Shown: positions 1 to 7,786 of the stretch, one piece after another
Layout of the letters: every line of letters begins with the position of its first letter
Position numbering within the stretch: the first letter of the stretch is position 1
NCBI GenBank assembly: GCA_003524305.1
Contig: DQHW01000049.1
Location: 73,269 to 93,662 of the forward strand
From: Anaerolineaceae bacterium
GTDB taxonomy: Bacteria; Chloroflexota; Anaerolineae; Anaerolineales; Anaerolineaceae
Reading direction: 5' to 3'
DNA: 20,394 nt
Notes under the pieces: generated by a model
Database searches by the model: none
Seen by the model: the letters and a program-made list of their open reading frames with translations, nothing else
What the model was told of the DNA's origin: nothing
Position numbers and translations under genes: made by a program

Positions 1-777
1 GGATGGGCGTTGATCCGCTCCACCTGGCTTTCGTGGATGCAGTATCGCAGTTTCTTCTTCATCCTGGCTTTTGGTTGGATGATCCCGCCGCTGATCTACC
101 TGTTGGTCTGGTCCACGGCAGCAGGGGAAGGCAGCATTTCAGGTATGACCCGCGGTGCTTTTGTGGCTTATTACTTGATCTTGATCCTGGTCAACCAAAT
201 CACTTATGCTCAAACCAACTGGACGGTGGGCGACCTGATCCGCTACGGGCAGATCAACAAGGTGCTGCTGCGGCCGATACCGCCATTGTATGATGCACAG
301 GCTTCAGAGATCGCTGGCAAGGTGGTCTACCTGGTTTTTGTGGTGCCCATTCTTGTGGTTCTGGGCTTTGTGCTTAAGCCAGAGTTGGAATTGACCCTGG
401 TCAACGCATTGGCCTTTATGCCGGCATTGATCTTCGCCTGGGCGCTGCGCTTCTTTTGGGGGTACTGGCTGGCTTTGTTGGCTTTTTGGGCTACCCGCGC
501 AGATGCCTTGTTGGCCTTGCAAGACTCACTTGTCTTTTTACTGGCCGGGCAGGTTGCGCCGATTGCGCTGCTGCCAGGCGCTTTAAAAACGCTGGCGGTC
601 ATCCTTCCGTTTCGCTATATGGTGGCTTTTCCGGTCGAGGTGATCACCGGGCAGCTTACCCGACCAGAGATGTTGACGGGCTTTGCCATCCAGACCGGGT
701 GGATGATCGCGGCTGTGATTTTGTATGCGCTGCTTTGGCGCTTTGGTCTAAAACGCTACACCGCAGTAGGAGGCTAG
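1..777 (+). CDS. ABC-2 type transporter permease, first subunit (5' end outside window)
   Basis: The frame is open from base 1, so the start codon lies upstream; the codons before the TTG at 10 continue the protein. About 258 residues are visible. They form a polytopic membrane protein with roughly six hydrophobic segments and the YR/W-rich beginning of the ABC-2 family (PF06182-like, DUF990 type). Members of this family are the membrane halves of ABC exporters of poorly defined substrate and usually come as two tandem permease genes after an ATPase gene. Here the next gene is the second permease, starting one base after this stop, so the two should form a heterodimer. The ATPase would be expected just left of the window. 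The family call rests on overall pattern, not on a catalytic motif. Confidence 0.85.
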   Translation, partial: GWALIRSTWLSWMQYRSFFFILAFGWMIPPLIYLLVWSTAAGEGSISGMTRGAFVAYYLILILVNQITYAQTNWTVGDLIRYGQINKVLLRPIPPLYDAQASEIAGKVVYLVFVVPILVVLGFVLKPELELTLVNALAFMPALIFAWALRFFWGYWLALLAFWATRADALLALQDSLVFLLAGQVAPIALLPGALKTLAVILPFRYMVAFPVEVITGQLTRPEMLTGFAIQTGWMIAAVILYALLWRFGLKRYTAVGG

Positions 778-778
778 A

Positions 779-1570
779 ATGAAGCCATTTCGATTAATTG
801 GCAGTTTTATGCGGGCATCCTTTCAGGAGGATGCCGCTTACCGCACCAACTTTTTCATCAGTTTATTCACCTCACTGCTCAACCTGGTGACCGGTGTGCT
901 GGGCATTTTGGTGCTCTTCGGACAGATCGACTCGGTGCACGGATGGACCCTTGCCAGCACCATGGCGCTGCTGGGTGTGTTTCTGATCGTTAGTGCGGTG
1001 CGCGGACTCTTTATCAGTCCGAGTTTTGATTCGCTTTCAGGTATGGATGGCGAGATCTGGTCAGGTGCGTTTGATTTTACCGTTTTACGTCCGGTGAATA
1101 CCCAGTTTTTTGCCAGCTTTCGCAAGTGGCGTTTATTCGCGTTGTTTGATTTGCTTTTGGGGGTTGGTGTGCTGGTGGTAGCGATAATCCATTTGGGAGT
1201 GATGCTCACGCTTTGGAAGATTTTATTCTTTTTGTTGATGCTGACGCTGGGCATGTCCATCCTTTACGCGATACTCTTGATCTTTGCCGCATTGATCTTC
1301 TGGAGCCCGGGGGTGTTATTCACCTGGGTGTTTGACGGCCTTTTTCAGATGGCACGTTACCCAACCAATATCTATCCCGGCTGGTTGCGCATGGTGCTGA
1401 CCTGGATCGTGCCGGTGGGGGTGATCACGACCTTTCCAGCCCGCGCCCTGACCGATTCGATCACCCCGGTGGAGTTGATCGTCAGCCTGCTGCTGGCGGT
1501 GGTGCTGCTTGCAGCGGCATCCATCCTCTTCAGGGTGGGCTTGCGGAAATACGCCAGCGCTTCGAGTTAA
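779..1570 (+). CDS. ABC-2 type transporter permease, second subunit
   Basis: This 263-residue integral membrane protein has about six hydrophobic stretches and the same family character as the upstream gene. The N-terminal segment with paired aromatic and basic residues ('YRTNFF', residues about 21-26) is typical of ABC-2 family permeases of the PF06182 type. The ATG at 779 is preceded by a strong AGGAGG ribosome site (768-773) lying inside the end of the upstream gene, which indicates translational coupling. It probably pairs with the upstream permease and an ATPase encoded outside the window to export a lipid-like or hydrophobic substrate; nothing here identifies the substrate. Confidence 0.87.
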   Translation: MKPFRLIGSFMRASFQEDAAYRTNFFISLFTSLLNLVTGVLGILVLFGQIDSVHGWTLASTMALLGVFLIVSAVRGLFISPSFDSLSGMDGEIWSGAFDFTVLRPVNTQFFASFRKWRLFALFDLLLGVGVLVVAIIHLGVMLTLWKILFFLLMLTLGMSILYAILLIFAALIFWSPGVLFTWVFDGLFQMARYPTNIYPGWLRMVLTWIVPVGVITTFPARALTDSITPVELIVSLLLAVVLLAAASILFRVGLRKYASASS

Positions 1571-1591
1571 GGAGGGTCCGATTTTTGTAAA

Positions 1592-1609
1592 GGCATGGCG
1601 TGCCATGCC
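1592..1609. repeat. Palindromic hairpin, probable degenerate member of the GTAGGGGC repeat family
   Basis: GGCATGGC (1592-1599) and GCCATGCC (1602-1609) form an 8-bp inverted repeat separated by GT. The preceding bases TTGTAAA resemble the TTGTAGG lead-in of the palindromes at 11771, 11849 and 12250. There is no T-tract after it, so it is not a classic intrinsic terminator, although it lies 21 bases after the permease stop and could protect the 3' end of the mRNA. A second inverted repeat, CCGGGAAT (1645-1652) with ATTCCCGG (1676-1683), follows with a 23-base loop and no evident function. Confidence 0.55.
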
Positions 1610-1725
1610 CTCTGGAATATGATTCCATTCTTTCAATCTGAAACCCGGGAATCTGGGTTTGAACTGCTAACTTCAATTCCCGGTGTGGGGGGTAATCGGG
1701 CTTGAAAACTTATTAATATTGCCTA

Positions 1726-1754
1726 TTGACAATCGTTTCTGAACTCCCTATAAT
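1726..1754 (+). promoter_or_regulatory. Consensus sigma70-type promoter of the LacI-family gene
   Basis: TTGACA (1726-1731) and TATAAT (1749-1754) are both exact consensus hexamers with a 17-base spacer. Transcription would begin around 1761, giving a leader of under 20 bases before the ATG at 1779. The start point falls in the operator-like palindrome at 1760-1773, which suggests negative autoregulation. Confidence 0.88.
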
Positions 1755-1759
1755 ATTAA

Positions 1760-1773
1760 TTGAAACGGTTCAA
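1760..1773. promoter_or_regulatory. Operator O1 for the LacI-family regulator (autoregulatory)
   Basis: TTGAAACGGTTCAA is a 14-bp palindrome with one asymmetric position and the central CG usual in LacI-family operators. It differs by one base from the perfect palindrome at 2827-2840. It sits at the predicted transcription start, 5 bases upstream of the regulator's start codon, so bound repressor would block initiation. No clear Shine-Dalgarno sequence is visible for the gene, because the operator occupies that space. Confidence 0.8.
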
Positions 1774-1778
1774 CTCTT

Positions 1779-2810
1779 ATGACAACTATTCGTGACATCG
1801 CCACTGCTGCCGGCGTCTCAATTGGGACGGTCTCCAATTATTTAAACGATCCCCAATTGGTAGCCGATGAAACCCGTGAAAAGATCCATTCCAAAATTTT
1901 GGAGCTGGATTTTCATCCCAGTGCAGCAGCCCGCAGCCTTAAAACCCGACAAACCCGGCGCATCGGCCTTGTGCCAATTATTTCACCTGAAGATTACCGC
2001 AGCACGGATCCGGGTGATAACGCTTTCCTTGAATTGTTGGCTGGATTGAACTACATTGCCGCTGAAAACAGCTATTCCATTTTGATAACCGCTGCACCAA
2101 ATTATGCCCAGGAACTCAAAACTTACGAACGATTAATAGGTGAAGGGCAGGTCGATGGTCTGGTGTTAATGGGAATTCGTTCACAAGATGAGCGCATTCA
2201 ATTCCTTTCTCAAAAAAAGATCCCATTTGTGGCTTATGGCCGCTCTGATGTCACCTGTGATTATCCATACGTGGATGTGGACGGTGCTTCTGGTATGGAA
2301 ATGGCAATTCGTTACCTGACCTCGCTTGGACACAAGAAAATTGCCTATATCACCCCTCTCAATGGGTTGATGTGTACCACGCAGCGTTGGGATGGTTATG
2401 TTAAAGGCATGGCAGACAGCGGTTTACCGATTAATAAAGATTATGTGGTTGAAGGTGATTTCAATCAGCGGGCCGGACAAATGTCGGCGCATTTGCTCCT
2501 GGACCTGCCTGAACCTCCTACTGCCATCATCACAGCCAACGACATCTGCGCTTTTGGCGCCATGCGCGCTGTTCAAACCCGCGGGCTTCAGGTTGGCAGG
2601 GATGTCTCTATTATCGGATTTGACGATATCAGCCTGGCTGATCATTGGCAGCCCTCCTTGACCACCATTGCCCAGCCTTTTCGCAAGATCGGTTTTGCCC
2701 TCATGCAGTCATTGTTTTCTGTCATTTCGGGTGAAAAGGTGCTGCCGCAAATTATGGTTGAACCTCAACTGGTTATCAGGCAATCCACTGGTGAACACTT
2801 ACCAGGATAA
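1779..2810 (+). CDS. LacI-family transcriptional regulator of the alpha-glucan operon
   Basis: The protein has 343 residues, the usual LacI-family length. Residues 3-28 form the HTH with the typical 'TIRDIATAAGVSIGTVSNYL' pattern, followed by the hinge helix around 'AARSLKT' (residues about 49-55). A periplasmic-binding-protein-like sugar domain fills the rest, ending in the family's 'IGFDDISLADHWQPSLTT' segment. It presumably binds the TTGAAACG(G/T)TTCAA sites at 1760 and 2827 and represses its own gene and the downstream transporter/glycosidase operon until a glucan-derived inducer binds. The ATG at 1779 is chosen because the HTH begins at residue 3. The effector is inferred from the neighbouring genes, not seen. 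There is no strong ribosome site, so expression is probably low. Confidence 0.93.
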   Translation: MTTIRDIATAAGVSIGTVSNYLNDPQLVADETREKIHSKILELDFHPSAAARSLKTRQTRRIGLVPIISPEDYRSTDPGDNAFLELLAGLNYIAAENSYSILITAAPNYAQELKTYERLIGEGQVDGLVLMGIRSQDERIQFLSQKKIPFVAYGRSDVTCDYPYVDVDGASGMEMAIRYLTSLGHKKIAYITPLNGLMCTTQRWDGYVKGMADSGLPINKDYVVEGDFNQRAGQMSAHLLLDLPEPPTAIITANDICAFGAMRAVQTRGLQVGRDVSIIGFDDISLADHWQPSLTTIAQPFRKIGFALMQSLFSVISGEKVLPQIMVEPQLVIRQSTGEHLPG

Positions 2811-2826
2811 AAATTTTGCACGCATA

Positions 2827-2840
2827 TTGAAACGTTTCAA
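2827..2840. promoter_or_regulatory. Operator O2: perfect LacI-family palindrome upstream of the transport operon
   Basis: TTGAAACGTTTCAA is a perfect 14-bp palindrome matching O1 at 13 of 14 positions. It lies 16 bases after the regulator stop and about 135 bases upstream of the binding-protein start. A TATTAT at 2842-2847 directly beside it could be the -10 element of the operon promoter, with the operator lying in the spacer, but no good -35 is visible. The remaining leader (2848-2975) contains a GGAGGA at 2875-2880 and a 14-codon ATG reading frame at 2901-2945. Their spacing is too long (20 bases) to call a leader peptide. Confidence 0.85.
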
Positions 2841-2975
2841 GTATTATGCGGTTGAATAAGTAGAATAAGAAAATGGAGGAACACAGCAAACAAACAAAAA
2901 ATGAAAATTATTTTGCAATTGGTAAGTCCATCTAAAAAAGGTTAACATTTAATAGACACAAAAGGAGAAGAAAAG

Positions 2976-4280
2976 ATGAAAGGTCGTTTGTTACTGGTTT
3001 TCCTGTCTGTTTTGATCATTATGAGTTTGTTATTAGGCGCTTGCGCTGCACCCGCAGCCACAGAAGCACCCGTTGCGACTGACGCTGCCGCTGCCACAGA
3101 AGCCGCCACTGAGGCGCCTGCCGTTGAGCCTGTCACAATTAAGTACTGGCACACGATGAGTGACCCCGAAACAGCAAAGTTGGATGAGGTCATTGCTGCT
3201 TTTGAAGCCGCAAATCCCGGTATCACCGTGGAACCCAGCCGTTACGCCTGGGGCGATTTCAAAACCGCATTGCTAACCGCCATCGCTGGTGGTGATGTTC
3301 CTGACACCGCACGTATGGATATCGCCTGGGTTTCTGAATTCGCCAGCCAGGGCGCTTTAATGCAGTTGGACGGTGCCTTGCCCGATTTCGACGCCATTGC
3401 CGCTTCGGTTTTTCCGGGGCCTCTTTCTACCAATAAATGGGACGGTCATTACTACGGTCTGCCCCAGAATACCAATACCCAGGTGCTGGTCTACAACAAG
3501 GCAGCTTTTGAAGCCGCCGGAATCGCCAATCCTCCTGCCACCATTGAAGAATTTGTGGCTGATGCCTGTGCACTGACCGACACCGCAGCAGGAACATACG
3601 GTTACGCCCAAGGTGGCACCTATTTCTGGGCTCCCGCTCCCCTTTTCTATGCCATGGGCGGCAAGATCGTGGATGAAGGCATCACCACTGCAACTGGTTA
3701 CGTCAACAGTGCCGAGAGTGTTGCCGCATTTACCATGATGAAAGATCTCTATGACCAGGGCTGCATGTCTCCCAATCTTTTGGGCGGCGGCATTGCCACC
3801 GATGCAGGCCAGGGTACCGGCATCTATGCCATGATCATCGACGGCCCCTGGATGGTGGATATCTATAAAGGAACCTATCCAGAACTTGATTATGCATTTG
3901 CCCCGATCCCGGCTGGCGCCGACGGCACCAGTTCAGTGGTGGGTGGTGAAGATGTTGTCATCCTCGATGGTTCTGCAAACAAAGAAGCCGCTGCCAAGTG
4001 GGTATCTTACCTGATGAGTGCGGATGCACAAAAAGCGCTAGCCCAGGTGGGTGTGGTTCCGACCATCGCCAGCCTCTCAGGCGATGCTGACCTGCCCGCA
4101 TATTTCGCCGTCTTCATGGAACAGTTGAAGACTGCCCAGGCACGTGTTCCAAGCCCCAAGTGGAGCGATATGGATACTGCCATCAACAACGCTTACCAAC
4201 GCATTTTGAACGGTGACCAGACTGCGCAAGTGGCTCTTGACCAGGCTGCAGCCGAAATTGACGCTCTCCTCGCTCAATAG
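2976..4280 (+). CDS. Extracellular solute-binding lipoprotein (family 1) of an oligosaccharide ABC transporter
   Basis: This 434-residue protein has a lipoprotein signal peptide: basic start, hydrophobic core at residues about 5-20, and lipobox Leu20-Gly-Ala-Cys23. A low-complexity Ala/Thr/Glu/Pro linker follows (about residues 24-50), a style common in Chloroflexota lipoproteins. The mature part begins 'VTIKYWHTMSDPET', the normal start of family-1 sugar-binding proteins (MalE/UgpB type). It would be anchored outside the membrane and deliver the sugar to the two permeases downstream. AAGGAG (2962-2967) lies 8 bases before the ATG. The GH66 and GH15 enzymes in the same operon suggest an alpha-1,6-linked glucan oligosaccharide as ligand; this is inference. 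Confidence 0.93.
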   Translation: MKGRLLLVFLSVLIIMSLLLGACAAPAATEAPVATDAAAATEAATEAPAVEPVTIKYWHTMSDPETAKLDEVIAAFEAANPGITVEPSRYAWGDFKTALLTAIAGGDVPDTARMDIAWVSEFASQGALMQLDGALPDFDAIAASVFPGPLSTNKWDGHYYGLPQNTNTQVLVYNKAAFEAAGIANPPATIEEFVADACALTDTAAGTYGYAQGGTYFWAPAPLFYAMGGKIVDEGITTATGYVNSAESVAAFTMMKDLYDQGCMSPNLLGGGIATDAGQGTGIYAMIIDGPWMVDIYKGTYPELDYAFAPIPAGADGTSSVVGGEDVVILDGSANKEAAAKWVSYLMSADAQKALAQVGVVPTIASLSGDADLPAYFAVFMEQLKTAQARVPSPKWSDMDTAINNAYQRILNGDQTAQVALDQAAAEIDALLAQ

Positions 4281-4297
4281 TACGGTTGGATAACGTC

Positions 4298-4335
4298 GGA
4301 GCGGCCGGTGGTCCCTACTCCCCACCGGCTGCTCC
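4298..4335 (+). promoter_or_regulatory. Strong intra-operon stem-loop between binding protein and permease genes
   Basis: Bases 4298-4311 pair with 4322-4335 in a 14-bp stem with a single G-T position (4303/4330) and a 10-base loop. No T-run follows, so it is unlikely to be a full terminator. Stem-loops at this place are known to stabilise upstream mRNA and so favour excess binding protein over permeases, as in malE-malF type operons. It fits a 149-base gap in an operon whose other junctions are mostly a few bases. Confidence 0.7.
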
Positions 4336-4429
4336 CCCATAAAAACGGATTCTATAGCCTCATATGCAAGTTAATAATGTAGACTGAAATAGACCATGCT
4401 TGTTGGTACACCACTCAATGGAAGTTCTT

Positions 4430-5323
4430 ATGCGAAATAGAAAAGCTCGAAATCAAATCATCCCTGCCATTATTTTCCTTTTGCCTGGTTTTGCATTACT
4501 GGCTGTCTTTTTTATTGGACCGCTGCTCTACTCGTTTCGCATAAGTTTTTATGATTGGAATTTTGCCCATCCTGAACGTTCAGTGTTCGTATTTTTTGAC
4601 AACTACATTGCCCAGTTCAAAAGTCAAATCTTTCAGCGTGCCGTAATCAACACTGCGCTTTACACGGTTATCACGGTGATCGTCAAAATGGGATTGGGTT
4701 TTGCCACGGCGGTGATATTAAACCAGGCGTTGCGTGGAAGGACCTTCTTTCGCGTAGCCTACTATCTGCCGGTCATCACAAGTTGGGTGATTGTCTCGCT
4801 TCTATTCACTTATATGTTCAGCGGCATGAGCGGTCTGGTTAATTATTTTCTCAAAGACGTGCTGCATATCATTAGCAAAAATATCATGTGGCTGGCAGAT
4901 GATGTTCTCGCACTGGTGCCCGTGGTGTTGGTGGATATTTGGAAAGGGGTGGGTTGGGCAACGATCATCTTTTTGGCCGGTCTCCAGGGTATTCCAACTG
5001 AACTGCTTGAGGCTGCCCAGGTGGATGGCGCCAACCGTTGGCAGCGTTTGATCAGTATTATGCTTCCGATGATGCGCGGCACCCTGGTTTTCCTATTGGT
5101 CGTTTTAGTGTTGGGTGGGCTTAATGCCTATGTTCCCTTCCAATTGATCACACGTGGTGCACCGCAAGACCAAACGCATTCAATCCTCACCCTGATGTAC
5201 CGCGCGACCTTTTCACGTATGGATTTTGGCAGTGGGGCGGCCATCAGTTATTTGTTGACCATCTTTGTGTTTGTGCTCAGTCTTGTTCAACTAAAATTGC
5301 TGCGCAAACCGGCGGGAGAGTAA
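4430..5323 (+). CDS. Sugar ABC transporter permease, MalF/UgpA type
   Basis: The product is a 297-residue inner-membrane permease with six predicted hydrophobic segments. It carries the ATPase-coupling EAA loop 'EAAQVDGANRWQ' at residues about 194-205, with the conserved Gly200 followed by 'IMLP'. The frame can be extended to TTG 4400 or ATG 4418. ATG 4430 is preferred because GGAAG (4420-4424) lies 5 bases ahead of it and the basic residues then directly precede the first membrane helix. It forms a heterodimer with the following permease and receives substrate from the lipoprotein encoded upstream. An MsmK/MalK-type ATPase is needed but is not encoded in this operon. Confidence 0.93.
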   Translation: MRNRKARNQIIPAIIFLLPGFALLAVFFIGPLLYSFRISFYDWNFAHPERSVFVFFDNYIAQFKSQIFQRAVINTALYTVITVIVKMGLGFATAVILNQALRGRTFFRVAYYLPVITSWVIVSLLFTYMFSGMSGLVNYFLKDVLHIISKNIMWLADDVLALVPVVLVDIWKGVGWATIIFLAGLQGIPTELLEAAQVDGANRWQRLISIMLPMMRGTLVFLLVVLVLGGLNAYVPFQLITRGAPQDQTHSILTLMYRATFSRMDFGSGAAISYLLTIFVFVLSLVQLKLLRKPAGE

Positions 5324-5324
5324 G

Positions 5325-6158
5325 ATGAAACGTTCACGTTTGGTTTGGAGAATCCTGTCTTATTTCATCCTTCTGATCGGTCTTGGCGTGGTGGCCGTAC
5401 CCATCTGGTATATGGTTTCAACGGCGTTTAAACCCCAAACCATGGTTTTTGAACTTCCTCCGCAGATTTGGCCGAATCCATCCACTTTGGATAATTTTGT
5501 TAAAGCGTTAACCACAGACCATTTCGGTTTGTATTTTTGGAATAGCCTGAAAGTGACTCTGGCCACAACCACCCTGACCGTTTTGGTGAGCTCAATGCTG
5601 GCTTTTGCCTTTGCCAGACTTAAATTCCCTGGCAAAGAAGTCTTGTTCTACATCTTGCTGTTGGGGATGATGGTTCCGCCGGTAATGCTGATCATCCCGC
5701 AGTTTATCGTGGCGCACAAGCTTGATCTCTACAATAACCTGTGGGGACTGGTGCTGGTGTATGTGACCATGAATATTTCAATGCAGACCTTTTTACTGCG
5801 CGGCGTTTTTGAAGATGTACCCCGCGACCTAGAAGAAGCTGCCATGATCGACGGCGGATCACCCTTCACCATTTTCACAAAAATCGTACTGCCGCTTTCC
5901 GGCCCTGGCCTGGCGGTGGTGGTGATCAACTCCTTCCTCTACTCTTGGGAGGAATATACATGGGCAAATGTTAATATCGGCGACTCAATCAACCGCACGC
6001 TGCCTATTGGCATTGCACTTTTTCAATCAGAGCACTTAACCGAATGGGGACAGGTCTTTGCGGCATCGTTGATCGCACTCATTCCAGTGGTGCTTATCTT
6101 TATCCTCTTCCAGCGCTATTTTGTGCAGGGCATTTCCACCACCGGTATTAAGGGATAG
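5325..6158 (+). CDS. Sugar ABC transporter permease, MalG/UgpE type
   Basis: The product is a 277-residue permease with six membrane segments. Its EAA loop, 'EAAMIDGGSP', begins at Glu171 and has Gly177, with 'IVLPLSGPGLA' after it, as in MalG-family subunits. The ATG follows the stop of the preceding gene by one base and uses a GGGAGAG ribosome site inside that gene, so the two permeases are translationally coupled. It ends with the usual '(F/Y)xxGISTTGIKG'-like tail of this subfamily. It works with the MalF-type partner and the binding protein in oligosaccharide import. Confidence 0.94.
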   Translation: MKRSRLVWRILSYFILLIGLGVVAVPIWYMVSTAFKPQTMVFELPPQIWPNPSTLDNFVKALTTDHFGLYFWNSLKVTLATTTLTVLVSSMLAFAFARLKFPGKEVLFYILLLGMMVPPVMLIIPQFIVAHKLDLYNNLWGLVLVYVTMNISMQTFLLRGVFEDVPRDLEEAAMIDGGSPFTIFTKIVLPLSGPGLAVVVINSFLYSWEEYTWANVNIGDSINRTLPIGIALFQSEHLTEWGQVFAASLIALIPVVLIFILFQRYFVQGISTTGIKG

Positions 6159-6161
6159 TTC

Positions 6162-7754
6162 ATGAATGACAGTACAACTTTACTAGAACTTCAAGATTTT
6201 TATCCGACACGCGGAATGTATAAACCCGGCGAGATGGTGCGCTGCATTCTTGAGTGCAAGGCAGCTCAAGCCGCTAAAGTGACCTTCACGCTGAAGCTCT
6301 TCCATGGACCTGCAGCGATTAAGACACGCAGCGAAACTCGCGGCTTGGATGTCGGCCAAAACCTGGTGGATTTTTCGTGGCTGCCGCCCCTGGATGCTCC
6401 CGCAGGGTACGGCGTCGAAGTTTCTTGTGACGCAGGGTTGACAACACCTCCTTCTCAGCAGACAGCCTTCGATGTCTTACCCAGGTGGACATCTTTTCCG
6501 CGCTACGGCTATTTGACTGATTTTTCAGCCGCCAGGCCTGATGAAAAAGCCACCATGCAGACACTTTCCAAATTCCACATCAACGGGCTTCAGTTTTACG
6601 ATTGGCAGTATCGCCATGATCAGTTGGTCGCACCATCCAATGAATATCTTGACCCTCTTGGCCGCCCGCTTTCATTGGATGCGATAAGGCGTTTGATCAA
6701 AGCAGCCCATGACCATGGCATATCTTCCATGCCATACCTGGCTGTTTATGCCGCCTCGGCGGATTTTTGGCGGGCACATCCCGATTGGCAGCTCTATGAC
6801 GGAGACCATAATCCCATCCCCTTTGGTGAGGATTTTCTGGGTATTATGAACCCGACGAATGGTAGTCCCTGGCAAAAACACCTGTTGGACCAATGCAGCC
6901 AGGTGCTTGAGAAGCTCCCATTTGATGGACTGCACATTGATCAATACGGCGACCCTAAAAGCGGGTTTGATGCATCCCGTCAGCCGGTGGATATTGCCAA
7001 AGCCTTCGGCGATTTCATCAGAGCAGCAGTAAAAAGATGCCCTGATGTACCTGTCCTATTTAATGCAGTGGGCAATTGGCCTATTGAAACATTGGCAGCC
7101 GCACCGGTGGCTTTTAATTACATTGAAATTTGGCCTCCTGACATCCATTATGCCGATCTCGCTCGTATTGTGCGCAATGCACGCAAGCTCTCCGGTGAAA
7201 AGCCGGTGGTCATTGCTTTGTACATGCCCGCCGATAACGAGATCAATCATTTTCTGGCTGATGCGGTCATCTTTTCTGCAGGCGGTAATCGAATTGAAAT
7301 CGGCGAAAATGCGCGCCTGCTGACGGACCCATACTTCCCGAAGCACGAAGCCATTTCTGATTCATTGTTGGCAAGTCTGCGCTCCTGCGCGGATTTCGCT
7401 GTCCGCTACGAGGAGTGGATCGGACCCCTCGTACCTGAATCTTCAATCTCTGATCTCAAGCTGCCGGAGGGGATCGAGGTTTTCTACCGCAAGGTTAAAG
7501 GCGGCGTCTCACTTAGCCTGGTTAATCTAGAAAGTGCAGAACCACTTTGCTGGAACGCAGAGCATGCCCGGCCGGGTGTTTTTGACCCGTTTGGGCTTGA
7601 AATCCCGCTGGATTTCACCCCTCAAAGGGTCTGGCTTTTGGAACCCTATGCCTCCGCCTCGCCTCAGCTACTCGGGCATCAACTCAATGGGGATATAGTC
7701 AGTGTTGTGGTGCCAAAACTCAACATTTGGAGCGTCCTCCTGTTTGAACAATAA
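6162..7754 (+). CDS. GH66 family glycoside hydrolase (dextranase / cycloisomaltooligosaccharide glucanotransferase type), intracellular
   Basis: The 530-residue protein has no signal peptide. Residues 1-105 look like the N-terminal beta-sandwich. The catalytic barrel starts with 'PRYGYLTDF' (113-121) and contains 'HINGLQFYDWQYRHD' (139-153), 'DGLHIDQYGD' (255-264) and 'YIEIWPPD' (320-327). By comparison with characterised GH66 enzymes, Asp260 should be the nucleophile and Glu322 the acid/base. A C-terminal beta domain covers about 430-530. Family members cut alpha-1,6-glucan (dextran) or make cyclic dextrans. At 530 residues this is a compact form lacking the extra binding modules of secreted relatives. 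Cytoplasmic location and coupling to a transporter suggest it acts on imported isomaltooligosaccharides or cyclodextrans. AGGGA (6151-6155) precedes the ATG. Whether it is a hydrolase or a transglycosylase cannot be decided from sequence. Confidence 0.85.
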   Translation: MNDSTTLLELQDFYPTRGMYKPGEMVRCILECKAAQAAKVTFTLKLFHGPAAIKTRSETRGLDVGQNLVDFSWLPPLDAPAGYGVEVSCDAGLTTPPSQQTAFDVLPRWTSFPRYGYLTDFSAARPDEKATMQTLSKFHINGLQFYDWQYRHDQLVAPSNEYLDPLGRPLSLDAIRRLIKAAHDHGISSMPYLAVYAASADFWRAHPDWQLYDGDHNPIPFGEDFLGIMNPTNGSPWQKHLLDQCSQVLEKLPFDGLHIDQYGDPKSGFDASRQPVDIAKAFGDFIRAAVKRCPDVPVLFNAVGNWPIETLAAAPVAFNYIEIWPPDIHYADLARIVRNARKLSGEKPVVIALYMPADNEINHFLADAVIFSAGGNRIEIGENARLLTDPYFPKHEAISDSLLASLRSCADFAVRYEEWIGPLVPESSISDLKLPEGIEVFYRKVKGGVSLSLVNLESAEPLCWNAEHARPGVFDPFGLEIPLDFTPQRVWLLEPYASASPQLLGHQLNGDIVSVVVPKLNIWSVLLFEQ

Positions 7755-7786
7755 GTGTAATTATTTCTTTTTTTGGAGTTTTGATC

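Noticed and set aside
2901..2945. 14-codon leader peptide before the binding protein
   Set aside because: The nearest ribosome-like site (2875-2880) is 20 bases upstream of its ATG and the peptide has no run of regulatory codons.
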